A DNA stretch of 64,000 nt from an uncultured Nitrospirales bacterium (lineage in GTDB: Bacteria > Nitrospirota > Nitrospiria > Nitrospirales > UBA8639). The translations under genes and the position numbers were made by a program. The first letter of the stretch is position 1, and each line of letters starts with the position of its first letter. The notes below the pieces were generated by a model. That model ran no database searches. It had not been told where the DNA came from and saw only the letters and a program-made list of their open reading frames with translations. The stretch spans positions 777,001 to 841,000 of the forward strand of contig OY282373.1 of the NCBI GenBank assembly GCA_958295805.1, in the 5' to 3' direction. This document shows, one piece after another, positions 8,427 to 17,704 of the stretch.

Positions 8427-9071
8427 ATGAACAAGCGTCACTCTCCCAAGCGGTCAACGAGGTACCCCGTCCGCAACGCAAAGCAGGCGTCGGTCTCCCT
8501 GCCCTCTGACCAGAGCGACCCGTTACGGCAGTTGTGCGCTCAGATGCTGACGGTACTCGGGGAAGATCCCAAGCGGAGCGGCCTGGAGCACACTCCGGCG
8601 CGAGTGGCCGAGGCACTCAAGTTTTTTACCAAAGGGTATCACGAAAACGTTGAGGACGTGCTCAACGGGGCGCTGTTCCCCATCGAGTACGACGAGATGG
8701 TCATTGTCCGGGACATTGACGTGTATAGTTTGTGTGAACATCACCTGCTCCCGTTTTTCGGCAAGTGCCACGTCGGGTACATCCCGGATAAACACGTCGT
8801 CGGCCTCAGCAAAATACCGAGGATCGTCGAAGTCTTCAGCCGGCGATTGCAGGTTCAGGAGCGCCTGACCGTACAAATTGCCGAAACGCTCAAGGAGACG
8901 CTGCACCCCTTGGGCGTGGGCGTGGTCATTGAGGCGCGGCATTTGTGCATGATGATGCGAGGCGTCGAGAAACAAAACACCTTGGCCGTGACGAGTCACA
9001 TGCTCGGGGTGTTTCGCAAGCAACAACAAACGCGCGATGAATTTTTGAAACTCATTCACGCACCTTCCTAA
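8427..9071 (+). CDS. folE: GTP cyclohydrolase I
   Basis: A 214-residue protein with the FolE core: [19 protein letters not shown], then the zinc and catalytic region [25 protein letters not shown] split over consecutive residues, [16 protein letters not shown], and [13 protein letters not shown] with the second zinc Cys. It converts GTP to 7,8-dihydroneopterin triphosphate, the entry to folate, biopterin and queuosine pathways. About 30 extra basic residues precede the conserved core. It is the last gene of the nuoF-like/ferredoxin/PTPS/folE run; a palindromic repeat at 9100-9172 follows. Confidence 0.95.
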   Translation: MNKRHSPKRSTRYPVRNAKQASVSLPSDQSDPLRQLCAQMLTVLGEDPKRSGLEHTPARVAEALKFFTKGYHENVEDVLNGALFPIEYDEMVIVRDIDVYSLCEHHLLPFFGKCHVGYIPDKHVVGLSKIPRIVEVFSRRLQVQERLTVQIAETLKETLHPLGVGVVIEARHLCMMMRGVEKQNTLAVTSHMLGVFRKQQQTRDEFLKLIHAPS

Positions 9072-9099
9072 GCCCGAGTTTCCCCCGCTTTTTCATTCT

Positions 9100-9172
9100 G
9101 TAGTGGCGCGATCGTATCGCGCCTTCTTCGGTCTCGCGCCTGCTCCATGGCCGCATGAGATGCGGCAGCTAC
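9100..9172. repeat. Family A palindromic repeat (GTAG...CTAC)
   Basis: The element begins GTAGTGGCGCGATCGTATCG, forms a first hairpin (GGCGCGAT/ATCGCGCC), and a second (GGCCGCATGAGATGCGGC) ending in CTAC. Its two ends are complementary. It lies between convergent folE and the alpha/beta hydrolase gene and could serve as a two-way terminator. Other copies are at 10634, 25562, 36884 and 39279. Confidence 0.7.
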
Positions 9173-9210
9173 AAATCCAAATTATAGGCACAGGAGTGCT
9201 CTCGTGTGAG

Positions 9211-10032
9211 TTATTTCTCCGTTAGCCCCTCTTTTTCTCGCTTTTCCAACGAATCCAGAAACGTCCGAATCGCGGCATTAAAGGCTTCCGGATTCTCCAC
9301 GTTCGACAGATGTCCGGCTCCGGGGATCACCACAAACGTGGCCCCGGGAACGTGCCTTGACATCTCTTCCACTTCGTCCGGCGGTGAGGCCACGTCATCT
9401 TCTCCGACGATGACCAACGTCGGCACGGTGACGGTTGACAAGAGCGGTGTGGAATTCGGTCGTTCTTCCATGGCCATGAGATCGCCGATAATGCCGGAGA
9501 CCTGATTGCCCGTGATGATGGCGCGTAACTGCTCCTGCAAGTCTTTCCGGTGCGTGAGCGAAGCCGGACTGAGCAATTTCGGTATCATGAGGTCGGCAAT
9601 GGCCGCCGCCCCCCGTCGATACGCCACCTGGGCCATGGAGAAGCGAGCCGCTTTCGCGTCAGGCGCATCCGCGGTGGCTCGTGTATCGGCCAATACCAAC
9701 GCCTGAATCAACGCCGGGTATTTCCGATAAAAAGCAAAGAGGATATACCCACCCATGGACAGCCCCACGAACGTGGCTTTTGAAATCGCAAGGTGATCCA
9801 GCAAGCCCTTGACGTCGTCGGCAAACTGGTCAAGGGTATAACGCCACGTCGGCGCATCGGATTCGCCGTGCCCGCGCAGATCGATGGTGATGACACGATA
9901 CCGACCCGCAAGCCCGACGACCTGCGGCTCCCACGTGCTACGGTTCAACGGAAACGCATGAAGAAACACGACGGGTGCCCCGTGTCCCTCATCCGAATAG
10001 GCCAACTCAATGCCGTTGACGTGTACTTTCAT
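9211..10032 (-). CDS. Alpha/beta-fold hydrolase
   Basis: The 273-residue protein starts MKVHVNGIELAYSDEGHG and shows the fold's landmarks: the oxyanion segment VFLHAFPLN, the strand DLRGHGESD, the nucleophile elbow GLSMGGY with the catalytic Ser, an acidic residue in VGEDDVASP and the catalytic His in IPGAGHLSNVE. The pattern fits 3-oxoadipate enol-lactonase-like and related small esterases, but substrate cannot be read from sequence. The start is set by AAGGAG 6 nt upstream of ATG 10032. It is alone on the reverse strand between two repeats. Confidence 0.88.
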   Translation of the reverse strand: MKVHVNGIELAYSDEGHGAPVVFLHAFPLNRSTWEPQVVGLAGRYRVITIDLRGHGESDAPTWRYTLDQFADDVKGLLDHLAISKATFVGLSMGGYILFAFYRKYPALIQALVLADTRATADAPDAKAARFSMAQVAYRRGAAAIADLMIPKLLSPASLTHRKDLQEQLRAIITGNQVSGIIGDLMAMEERPNSTPLLSTVTVPTLVIVGEDDVASPPDEVEEMSRHVPGATFVVIPGAGHLSNVENPEAFNAAIRTFLDSLEKREKEGLTEK

Positions 10033-10844
10033 CAAGAACTCCTTCGTCTTCCGTCATTCCCGTATGTGTTCACTCATTCGTTGCCAAGTGCCATCCATCG
10101 GTTTGGGGCCTTCAGCCCTTGGTGCAGTTTAACGGCCCCGGAAGTTCAACGGACCCGATGACCGTTCCCTGTGCCTTGAGGCCCTTGGTGCGGTTTGACG
10201 GCCCCGGAAAGGTCATTCCCGCAGTTTTTAGCGGGAATCCATCCGACTCGTTCTGTGCTACCCTTACAATGCAAGGCAGATAAAGGGACTGGATTCCCGA
10301 TTACAAACGTCGGGAATGACAGCCCCACCGTCATTCCCACCCCCTCGTCCTTTCCACACCCTCCTGTCCTTCCCGCAACTTCCTCCTGTCCTTCCCGCCG
10401 TCGGTTAGCGGGAATCCAGCGTCGTTTCTTCTCCGCGATGAAAGACCCTTGCAAAAATCGAATGCCGGCTTCAAATTGCTTTATCTTTGATATGATCATT
10501 TTGTGGAGTATATTGGTATATCAGGGCATAAACGCTCACCTCCCCTTTCTTCAAAATGCAGCTATTTCCTATCTTTTTTGTAATTTCTACGCCTTCCTGC
10601 TTGAGGTCTAACTTAAACTGACCCACTAATTATGTAGTGGCCGCATCTCATGCGGCCAGACTACTTTATGCTGCTCAGGGGAGGGCGCCATAAGATGGCG
10701 CCGCTACAAGTTTATAAAAGGTGCCCTCTCTGAATCCGTTTGTAAAACCGCACGCTGACCTCACACCGATCGTTGCATTTGCACCGGTTTCCAATGACGT
10801 TATAGCATTGGCCTGCCTACGATGTTGGCTTCTGGAAAAACGTG
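10033..10844. other. Repeat-rich intergenic region
   Basis: This 800-bp gap has no convincing gene. It holds two copies of a short unit around CAGCCCTTGGTGCAGTTTAA and GGCCCTTGGTGCGGTTTGAC (10116 and 10182), both followed by CGGCCCCGGAA, a GTCATTCCCGC...GCGGGAATCC hairpin (10212-10240), a second copy of its arms to about 10420, and a family A palindrome at 10634-10707. A short A+T-rich stretch (10480-10620) separates them and may hold the upstream region of rarA. Confidence 0.6.
10634..10707. repeat. Family A palindromic repeat
   Basis: GTAGTGGCCGCATCTCATGC pairs locally to give GGCCGCAT/ATGCGGCC, followed by GGCGCCATAAGATGGCGCC and CTAC. The outer GTAG and CTAC ends are complementary. Confidence 0.7.
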
Positions 10845-12134
10845 ATGGTTGACGAGACTTCACCTGACCTGTTCTCTTCCTCTCCTCGGTCAAAACGCAA
10901 ACCGGCGCAAAGTTTGGCTTCTCCCTTAGCCGAGCGAATCCGTCCCCGGACGTTTGATGAATTTGTCGGTCAGGACCACGTGCTGGTCGGGGATCAATCG
11001 CTCCGACGGGCTATTGAAGCTGATAAAGTGCCGTCGTTCATTCTGTGGGGGCCGCCCGGTTCCGGGAAAACCACGTTGGCCCACGTCATTGCCCAAAAAA
11101 CGAAAGCAGCATTCATTGCATTTTCCGCGGTCGTCAGCGGCGTGCCGGAACTGCGAGCCATCATCAAAGAAGCCGTGCAACGACGGCGCATCCACGGGCA
11201 ACTCACGATTTTATTCGTCGATGAGATTCATCGCTTTAACAAGGCGCAACAGGACGCCTTTCTGCCCTACGTCGAGCGGGGGGACATTATCCTTATCGGC
11301 GCAACGACGCAGAATCCCTCCTTTGAAGTCATTGCCCCGCTTTTGTCTCGCGCCATGGTGGTCACCCTCCATGAGCTGGATGACGAGGCCATGGGAATAA
11401 TCCTGGATCGCGCCATGGCGGATGCCGAGCGCGGGCTTGGGAAATCCGGGGTGAATCTCACCGGCGAGGCTCGACACTATCTGATTCGGTACGGGAACGG
11501 AGACGCCCGATCAATGCTCACGGCCGTGGAATACGCGGTTCAGCAGGCCGGTGCCTCCTCTGATAAGCCGCTTGATCTGGATCGTCCGCACCTGGAACGG
11601 CTCCTTCAGCGACGCGTGAGATACGACAAAGACGGAGAAGAACACTACAACCTGATTTCGGCTTATATCAAGAGCATGAGGGATTCCGACGCCGATGGGG
11701 CGCTCTACTGGCTCGCTCGCATGTTGGAAGGAGGCGAGGATCCGAAATTCATTGCGCGGCGCATGGTCATTTTTGCCTCGGAAGATATTGGCAATGCCGA
11801 ACCCATGGCCATTGTGGTCGCCACGTCCGTCTTTGCCGCCGTGGACGTGGTGGGCCTGCCGGAGGCGCAAATCAATTTAGCGCAGGGAACCACGTATCTC
11901 GCGTCCCGTCCGAAAAGCAACGCCTCCTACGTGGGGTTGATTGAAGCCAGGAAGGACGCCCGGGAATTCGGCAATCTGCCCGTTCCCTTGCACGTGCGGA
12001 ACGCGGTCACGGCCCTCATGAAGGACCTGGGATATGGAAAGGGCTATCGATACGTCCATCATGACCCGCGTGCCCGAACCGAACAATCCCATCTGCCGCC
12101 GGAGTTGGAGAAGCGAAAATATTACCGGCCATAA
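10845..12134 (+). CDS. rarA: Replication-associated recombination protein A (AAA+ ATPase)
   Basis: A 429-residue RarA/MgsA/WRNIP1-family protein. It has the N-terminal RPRTFDEFVGQDHVL, Walker A GPPGSGKTTLAHV, Walker B FVDEIHRFNKAQQD, sensor 1 IGATTQNPSFEV, and the family C-terminal MAIVVATSVFAAVDVVGLPE. RarA is a clamp-loader-like ATPase acting at stalled forks with SSB and RecA-type repair. ATG 10845 is used; a GTG directly precedes it. It converges on the ABC-F gene, with stops 15 bp apart. Confidence 0.93.
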   Translation: MVDETSPDLFSSSPRSKRKPAQSLASPLAERIRPRTFDEFVGQDHVLVGDQSLRRAIEADKVPSFILWGPPGSGKTTLAHVIAQKTKAAFIAFSAVVSGVPELRAIIKEAVQRRRIHGQLTILFVDEIHRFNKAQQDAFLPYVERGDIILIGATTQNPSFEVIAPLLSRAMVVTLHELDDEAMGIILDRAMADAERGLGKSGVNLTGEARHYLIRYGNGDARSMLTAVEYAVQQAGASSDKPLDLDRPHLERLLQRRVRYDKDGEEHYNLISAYIKSMRDSDADGALYWLARMLEGGEDPKFIARRMVIFASEDIGNAEPMAIVVATSVFAAVDVVGLPEAQINLAQGTTYLASRPKSNASYVGLIEARKDAREFGNLPVPLHVRNAVTALMKDLGYGKGYRYVHHDPRARTEQSHLPPELEKRKYYRP

Positions 12135-12149
12135 CCGCGGGCGGAGCCG

Positions 12150-14000
12150 TCAGCCGACGTGTTTCAGCCGGTCTTTCAGGCCTTCGAGTTCGGTGGACAG
12201 AGCCGACCAGCGGGTCGTCAGGATGTCCAAGTCGCGTTTCCAACGTTGATGTTCTTGGTGCAAGTCGTTCCACCGAGGAAAATCCTGATACAACTCCGGC
12301 GTCGCGAGTTCCTGCGCCCTGGCGTTGATTTGCTCTTCCAAAGCCGCAATCTCTTCTTCCGACCGGGCGACTTGTTTGGCCAGACGATTGATCGATTTGG
12401 TCATCTCGCGGCGATTGGGCGCGTTCGACGGAGCAGAGGCCGTTGCCGCGGGCGGAGAAAATTGTCGGAGTTTCCGTTTTTTCTTTGGAGGGCTGGCTGC
12501 CGCCTGAGCCTCTTGTTGCTCTTTCAACGCCGCGAGTTCTTGTGAGCGTTTCCATAAATAATATTCATAGTCTCCAAAGTAGTCGGTGAGCGCGCCGTCT
12601 TCGATTTCGACCACGCGAGTGGCGACCCGGCTCAAAAACGTGGGATCGTGCGAGATAAACACCATCGTGCCCTGAAAATCGATGAGCGCGTCGGTGAGCA
12701 CGTCAATGGAACCCGGATCCAGATGATTGGTCGGTTCGTCCAACAGCAGAGTGTTTGCCGGCTCCACCAACATGCGAGCCAGTGCCACGCGGTTTCGTTC
12801 CCCGCCGCTCAGAGCTTTGATCGGCTTCTTCTGATCCTGCCCGGAGAAGAGAAAGACCCCGGCAATACTTCGCAAAGAATTGGGTTCGGCTTGAGGTCCG
12901 GCTTCAGCCAGAGAGTCCAGAATCGAATGTTCGGGATTCAAAATTTCAGCTTGGTGCTGGGCAAAATAGTGGAGAGTCACCCCGTGCCCCTCCCGGCGAG
13001 TGCCGGCCTCAAAAGGTAAGACACCGGCCAACATTTTTAATAAGGTGCTTTTCCCCGCGCCGTTTTCTCCGACCAGCGCGACGCGTTGGCCGCGTTCCAC
13101 GGAAAAGGTCAGCCCATCGTAGACCACCTTGTCCCCGTATTGTTTTCGGACGCGGTGCAGGTCCAACACCTGGATGCCGCTGGGGGCGGGTTGCGGAAAC
13201 CGGAAGCGGAGCCGTTTAGGGTTCCGCTGAGTTTCGATGCGTTTGATCTTTTCCAACTGTTTGAGGCGCGATTGCACCTGTTTCGCTTTGGTGGCCTTAT
13301 AGCGAAATCGATCCACGAACGTGTGGACTCGTGCGATCTCCTTGGCTTGACGCTGAGCGGCTGCCTCCCGGTGAGCGTCCCGTTGCGCGCGCAAGGAGAC
13401 AAAGGTCTGATAGTTTCCACGATATTCGTGAATGTGATGATTGTGGATTTCCCAGACGTGCGTAGCCAACCGATCAAGAAATTGTACGTCGTGGCTGATG
13501 ATGAGCATGGTCATCTTCGAAGCGAGCAGAAAGGACTCGAACCAGGCTTGCGTGGGTTTGTCCAGATGGTTCGTTGGCTCGTCAAGCATCAACACGTCGG
13601 GGTTGGAAAGCAAAAGATGCCCCAGCGCCACCCGCATACGATAGCCTCCCGAGAAGGTGTCCAGCGTTCGAGACCAGTCGGTTTCTGCGAACCCGAGCCC
13701 GGACAAAATTCGTTTCGCTTCATGTTCCGGGTATTCGTCGCGATGGGCGGCCTGAAGAACGGTCAGGCCCGTGGGCACGTCGAGTTCTTGCGGGAGATAT
13801 CCGATGCGGAGCCAAGGCCGTTGTCGGATCGAACCATCGTCGGGCCGGTCTTCGCCGATAATCATGCGGAGCAGGGTGGTTTTTCCCGTTCCGTTCCGGC
13901 CGACGAGGCCGACGCGGGTTTCAGGACGGAGATGGGCCGAGGCCTCGGAAAAGAGCGTTTTCGTCGGGTACCGTTTGGTGATCGACTCAATGTGGATCAT
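12150..14000 (-). CDS. ABC-F family ATP-binding protein (Uup/YheS-like)
   Basis: A 616-residue soluble protein with two ABC domains and no membrane segments. Domain 1 has Walker A GRNGTGKTT and signature FSGGYRMRV; domain 2 has GENGAGKST and LSGGERNRVALARML, followed by DEPTNHLDPGS. The linker between them (about residues 230-290) is basic and rich in Lys/Arg, as in ribosome-binding ABC-F proteins. The C-terminal 120 residues are coiled-coil and charged. ABC-F proteins act on ribosomes in translation quality control or antibiotic protection; which subfamily this is cannot be settled by eye. Confidence 0.92.
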   Translation of the reverse strand: MIHIESITKRYPTKTLFSEASAHLRPETRVGLVGRNGTGKTTLLRMIIGEDRPDDGSIRQRPWLRIGYLPQELDVPTGLTVLQAAHRDEYPEHEAKRILSGLGFAETDWSRTLDTFSGGYRMRVALGHLLLSNPDVLMLDEPTNHLDKPTQAWFESFLLASKMTMLIISHDVQFLDRLATHVWEIHNHHIHEYRGNYQTFVSLRAQRDAHREAAAQRQAKEIARVHTFVDRFRYKATKAKQVQSRLKQLEKIKRIETQRNPKRLRFRFPQPAPSGIQVLDLHRVRKQYGDKVVYDGLTFSVERGQRVALVGENGAGKSTLLKMLAGVLPFEAGTRREGHGVTLHYFAQHQAEILNPEHSILDSLAEAGPQAEPNSLRSIAGVFLFSGQDQKKPIKALSGGERNRVALARMLVEPANTLLLDEPTNHLDPGSIDVLTDALIDFQGTMVFISHDPTFLSRVATRVVEIEDGALTDYFGDYEYYLWKRSQELAALKEQQEAQAAASPPKKKRKLRQFSPPAATASAPSNAPNRREMTKSINRLAKQVARSEEEIAALEEQINARAQELATPELYQDFPRWNDLHQEHQRWKRDLDILTTRWSALSTELEGLKDRLKHVG

Positions 14001-14097
14001 CGGTCAATTCAGACGTGTACGGTCTACGTGAGTTGGCGTGTCCAAAGAACGATCGAGAAAATGGGGAAGAAATTCCGGTAGGAGCCAAACGGTGCCG

Positions 14098-14160
14098 GAC
14101 ACCCGTCCTTCTGAGCCAGACACCTGTCCTGCTGACCCAGACACCTGTCATTCTGAGCCG
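14098..14160. repeat. Three tandem copies of a 21-bp unit
   Basis: The unit GACACCTGTCATTCTGAGCC and variants is repeated three times at a 21-bp period, followed by GAAGGCGAAGAATC and a CTTCGTTCAGGATGAC arm. It is a partly expanded copy of the dispersed CATTCTGAGCGAAGCGAAGA family (see 31060-31105 and 41655-41700). Confidence 0.7.
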
Positions 14161-14240
14161 AAGGCGAAGAATCTTTCATGCGACCCTTCACTTCGTTCAG
14201 GATGACGTACTGTGACAGATAGACACATTGTTGCGGAATA

Positions 14241-14316
14241 TGGTGGAGCTGGCCGGGATTGAACCGGCGACCTCGTGAATGCCATTCACGCGCGCTCCCA
14301 ACTGCGCCACAGCCCC
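14241..14316 (-). tRNA. tRNA-Ala (GGC)
   Basis: The reverse strand folds as a 76-nt cloverleaf: acceptor GGGGCTG with CAGCTCC, including the G3:T70 pair that identifies alanine tRNA, a D arm with GCGC, anticodon loop TGGCATT region giving GGC, T arm GCCGGTTCAATCCCGGC, and an encoded ACCA end. It lies head to head with gltX. Confidence 0.95.
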
Positions 14317-14518
14317 ACTGATACACGTTGTCGGCGAAAACAGCGTCAAAGGGGCCAATGTATCATGCAGGGTAGGATGGGTCAAGAAAAGCGGAATGGA
14401 CCGTTCGGTCATTTCCGCTTCGGTCTCCCCCACCTGGCCGCCCATTACGAAGTGGAGAGAAAAGAGACACGAAGAATACGGTAGCAATCAGCGGGTTCAC
14501 TTTGATAGAAGAGGGAGC

Positions 14519-15934
14519 ATGACTGACGTTCGAGTTCGATTTGCCCCAAGCCCGACGGGATTCCTGCATGTCGGAGGCCTCCGGACGGCGTTGTTTAATT
14601 GGCTGTTCGCCCGACGCGAGGGTGGCACGTTTATTCTACGCATTGAAGACACGGATCGGGACCGCTCGACGGACGACGCCATCGAGGCCATTGTGAACGG
14701 TCTGCACTGGACGGGCCTGGATTGGGATGAGGGCCCCTATCGGCAAACCGACCGCTTGGCTCTCTACCGACAAAAGGCCATGGAATTACGTGAACGAGGC
14801 AAAGCCTATTGGTGCGTCTGTACGCCGCAAGAACTCGAAGCACGCCGAAAAGAGGCGCAGGCGAAAGGTGAACCCATCAAATATGATGGACGCTGCCGGG
14901 AGCGAGGCCTGACTGCTCCCGCGGAGCCGGCGGCGCTTCGGTTTCGTTCTCCGCAAGAGGGGCAGACCGTTGTGGATGATCTGATTAAAGGAACGATTGC
15001 CTTCGACCACGCGGTGTTGGACGACCTGATTATTCTTCGCGCCAACGGCTATGCCACGTACAACTTTTCCGTGGTGATTGATGATGCGCTCATGGGAATC
15101 ACGCACGTCATTCGCGGGGACGATCACGTCAATAACACGCCTCGCCAAGTGGCTTTGTTCAAGGCATTGGAGTATCGCGTGCCCCATTTTGCCCATCTGC
15201 CCATGATCTTGGGGGCGGATAAATCCCGATTATCCAAACGGCACGGGGCCACGTCGGTCCTTGCGTATCAGGACATGGGCTATTTGCCGGAGGCTCTGGT
15301 GAATTATCTGGTCAGGCTCGGGTGGTCGCACGGCGATCAAGAGATGTTTTCCATTCAGGACATGGTAGAAAAATTTTCCTTTGACCACGTGCAAGCATCC
15401 GCAGCGGCGTGTGACCCGGAAAAATTGCAATGGCTCAATGCCGAATACATCAAACGGGGTGAGCCTCGGCGCCTCGCCGACGTGTTGCGTCCGTTTCTGG
15501 AAAAACGTGGGTACGACCCACGTGGCCCGGTTCAACCCCAAGGCGGACTGGAAGCGGTGGTGCCGCACCTACGCGAGCGTGCAAAAACCCTCGTCGAAAT
15601 GGCGGAGTGGACGATGCCCTACGTGACGGAACCCGTGGCCATGGATGAAGCCGCGGCCGTAAAATTTCTCACCACGGCCGCTGCCCCCAGTCTCACAAAA
15701 TTTGCCGAACGCCTGAAGACGGTCAACCCATTTTCCAAAGAAACCATCGAACCGCTCGTTCAGGCCGTGCTCAATGACGAGCATCTGAAAATGGGGGCAT
15801 TCGCCCAGCCCCTCCGCGTGGCACTCACCGGAAAAACCTTCAGCCCGGGCATTTATGAAGTCATGGCAATACTGGGCAAGGAACGGACCCTGGACCGAAT
15901 CACCCAGGCTCTTCAACGCATTCCCTCGTCGTGA
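14519..15934 (+). CDS. gltX: Glutamyl-tRNA synthetase
   Basis: The start is the ATG at 14519, preceded by GAGGGAG; it gives a 471-residue protein of normal length. It carries the class I HIGH-type motif FAPSPTGFLHVGG at residues 7-19, RIEDTDRDRS, and the KMSKS-type loop DKSRLSKRHGA. It attaches Glu to tRNA-Glu. The nearby glnS indicates that Gln-tRNA is made directly, so this enzyme is probably discriminating. Longer in-frame extensions upstream overlap the tRNA-Ala gene and are rejected. Confidence 0.95.
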   Translation: MTDVRVRFAPSPTGFLHVGGLRTALFNWLFARREGGTFILRIEDTDRDRSTDDAIEAIVNGLHWTGLDWDEGPYRQTDRLALYRQKAMELRERGKAYWCVCTPQELEARRKEAQAKGEPIKYDGRCRERGLTAPAEPAALRFRSPQEGQTVVDDLIKGTIAFDHAVLDDLIILRANGYATYNFSVVIDDALMGITHVIRGDDHVNNTPRQVALFKALEYRVPHFAHLPMILGADKSRLSKRHGATSVLAYQDMGYLPEALVNYLVRLGWSHGDQEMFSIQDMVEKFSFDHVQASAAACDPEKLQWLNAEYIKRGEPRRLADVLRPFLEKRGYDPRGPVQPQGGLEAVVPHLRERAKTLVEMAEWTMPYVTEPVAMDEAAAVKFLTTAAAPSLTKFAERLKTVNPFSKETIEPLVQAVLNDEHLKMGAFAQPLRVALTGKTFSPGIYEVMAILGKERTLDRITQALQRIPSS

Positions 15935-16021
15935 CGAACGGCTCAATGATCCCGTAGAATCCTCACTCCAACCCTTTTCAGCAATGATTCCCAAAATAAC
16001 GTGGCAAAAAAGGAGGACATG

Positions 16022-16978
16022 ATGATTCGAACGAAAAACAGACGTATGATGTTCGTGTTTCTTACCGTGGCGTCGTGGATGTGCGTTCTCGCCTCGGTTG
16101 GAACGGCAAACGCCGATGACACTCGCCGCGGCTTCTACGTGGGCGTCGAACTCGGGTTTGCGAACCCCTCGGACCTGACGTCCACCCTGTTCGGCGTCAA
16201 CCACCCGACGCGATGTGATCGTCTGCTGTATCCTGCTTCGTCCATCCCGCCTGAGATAAAGAATCATGAGGATTGTACGGACAATACCCCACGATCATTA
16301 TCCAACAACTCGTATGATCTGGATACGGGGTTCCTGGGCGGCTTGAGCTTGGGATACACGCTGGACAGGGTTCGCGTCGAATTCGAGTACATGAACCGGT
16401 CTCACGGCGGCGACTCCTCCAGCCTTCAGTCCCCGGGTGGGAATCAGGCGCTGATAAGCAAAAACAGCGAGTGGGCCGACCCTCCCTCGGAGCGGATCTC
16501 GGACTTTATCGCGCACCAGTTCTTCGTGAATGCGTATTACGACGTGCTGAACGACTCGCGCTGGACGCCCTACCTGGGTGGCGGCTTTGGGTGGGCGAAG
16601 ACCAGTATGCGCTACAACAACCGCTTCTTGCGCAAGCCGACCGGCGAATATTTGGAGATTGCTTTCGATCCGGACTGGGACCGGGAGGCCAAGAAGGAGG
16701 CCGCCGGCAAGCTCAGCTTTTGGGATACTCGGATTTCCGATACGACCTTCGGCTTCCAATTCATGGGCGGGTTGGATTACGCCCTCACGGAACGCGTATC
16801 GATAGGGGTAAAAGGGCGCTGGGCCAAGTTCGGAGATATCACCCACGGCGGCACATGGAATCGCATCCGAAGTCACGATCCCGTCCAGGCAGACGGGACG
16901 ACTCCATTCACGAGCAAGCTGACGCTTGACGACATCGAATATTGGGCGATGACCCTGGGGCTGAAGTACCACTTTTGA
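16022..16978 (+). CDS. Outer-membrane beta-barrel protein
   Basis: A 318-residue protein with a signal peptide (basic MIRTKNRRMM, hydrophobic core, cleavage after TANA) followed by GFYVGVELGFANPSD, alternating hydrophobic strands such as LSLGYTLDRVRVEFEYMN and FVNAYYDV...WTPYLGGGFGWAKT, and a terminal aromatic residue (LGLKYHF) that serves as a BAM signal. This matches the OmpA/OprD-type eight-strand or larger barrels of the 'outer membrane protein beta-barrel' family. AGGAGG lies 5 nt upstream of ATG 16022; ATG 16019 is also possible. Function (pore, adhesion) is not evident. Two Cys in the first loop region (CDRLL, EDCTD) could form a disulfide. Confidence 0.85.
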   Translation: MIRTKNRRMMFVFLTVASWMCVLASVGTANADDTRRGFYVGVELGFANPSDLTSTLFGVNHPTRCDRLLYPASSIPPEIKNHEDCTDNTPRSLSNNSYDLDTGFLGGLSLGYTLDRVRVEFEYMNRSHGGDSSSLQSPGGNQALISKNSEWADPPSERISDFIAHQFFVNAYYDVLNDSRWTPYLGGGFGWAKTSMRYNNRFLRKPTGEYLEIAFDPDWDREAKKEAAGKLSFWDTRISDTTFGFQFMGGLDYALTERVSIGVKGRWAKFGDITHGGTWNRIRSHDPVQADGTTPFTSKLTLDDIEYWAMTLGLKYHF

Positions 16979-17115
16979 TCGGCGGCGTCAGACGTTGCGT
17001 CCGCCGCATCCCGGGTCACGGCCCGGGACGTGCCTCATGCCGTCAACGCCGCGGCATCACCATCAGGCTGGTTTCTTGACTCAGAAAGAAGACTCCATTT
17101 AAGCTTTTCGCGGGT

Positions 17116-17189
17116 TGGGGGATCGTCTAAGGGTAGGACATCAGATTCTGGCTCTGAGAGTGAGGGTTCGAATCCTTCTCCCCCAGCCA
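17116..17189 (+). tRNA. tRNA-Gln (CTG)
   Basis: A 74-nt cloverleaf: acceptor TGGGGGA with TCCCCCA, anticodon stem TCAGA/TCTGA around loop TTCTGGC giving anticodon CTG, T arm GAGGGTTCGAATCCTTC and encoded GCCA end. It lies 0.5 kb upstream of glnS, its own synthetase gene. Confidence 0.95.
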
Positions 17190-17266
17190 TCCTTGTTGTG
17201 TTTCCTCCCTTTCTATTGCTTTGTCGGCAGCAAGAATGTCTTCAATTATCTTTTCAGAAATAACGT

Positions 17267-17464
17267 TCATTTCCCTTCATCACATTCCCGACATACGAAA
17301 TCTCCCTGCGCGAATTTCCGTCCATGATCAATTCTTGTCATGACGTCGTTAAGATCAGGGACCCGATTGACATAAAGCCCGGAACCGAAAGAAACATCTC
17401 TTCCACAACGATTACAATGTTCAATAGAGATTCCTTCTTGTATCTTCCCATCACATATCCCCAT
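17267..17464 (-). CDS. Small zinc-ribbon protein (65 aa)
   Basis: The protein has two Cys pairs, CNRCG (around residue 17) and CRECDEG (around 58), separated by 38 residues: a zinc-ribbon arrangement. AAGGAG lies 9 nt upstream of the ATG at 17464, supporting a real gene. It stands alone between tRNA-Gln and glnS. No further domain is present, and no specific family is recognised. It may bind nucleic acid or a protein partner. The 240 bp between it and glnS hold nothing further that I can name. Confidence 0.65.
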   Translation of the reverse strand: MGICDGKIQEGISIEHCNRCGRDVSFGSGLYVNRVPDLNDVMTRIDHGRKFAQGDFVCRECDEGK

Positions 17465-17704
17465 TTTTCCGTGCTCCTTGAATTTTAGAGCCTGACGATC
17501 TCTTTTTTGTTGTTTCTTGACAAGTGCAGGTTTGTTGCCGTCCGGCCATTTTCATCAGCTTTTTGCTTTCCATAAGTCGTGTACTTGACACCCTTCATTC
17601 GTTTTCCTAGGTTTCCCTTGGTTTTCCATCATAACAGGAACGTCCCTTCTTTATTCGATTGCTTGCGTTCTGTTCGTATTCCCTGAGATAAAAAGATTCT
17701 GCGC

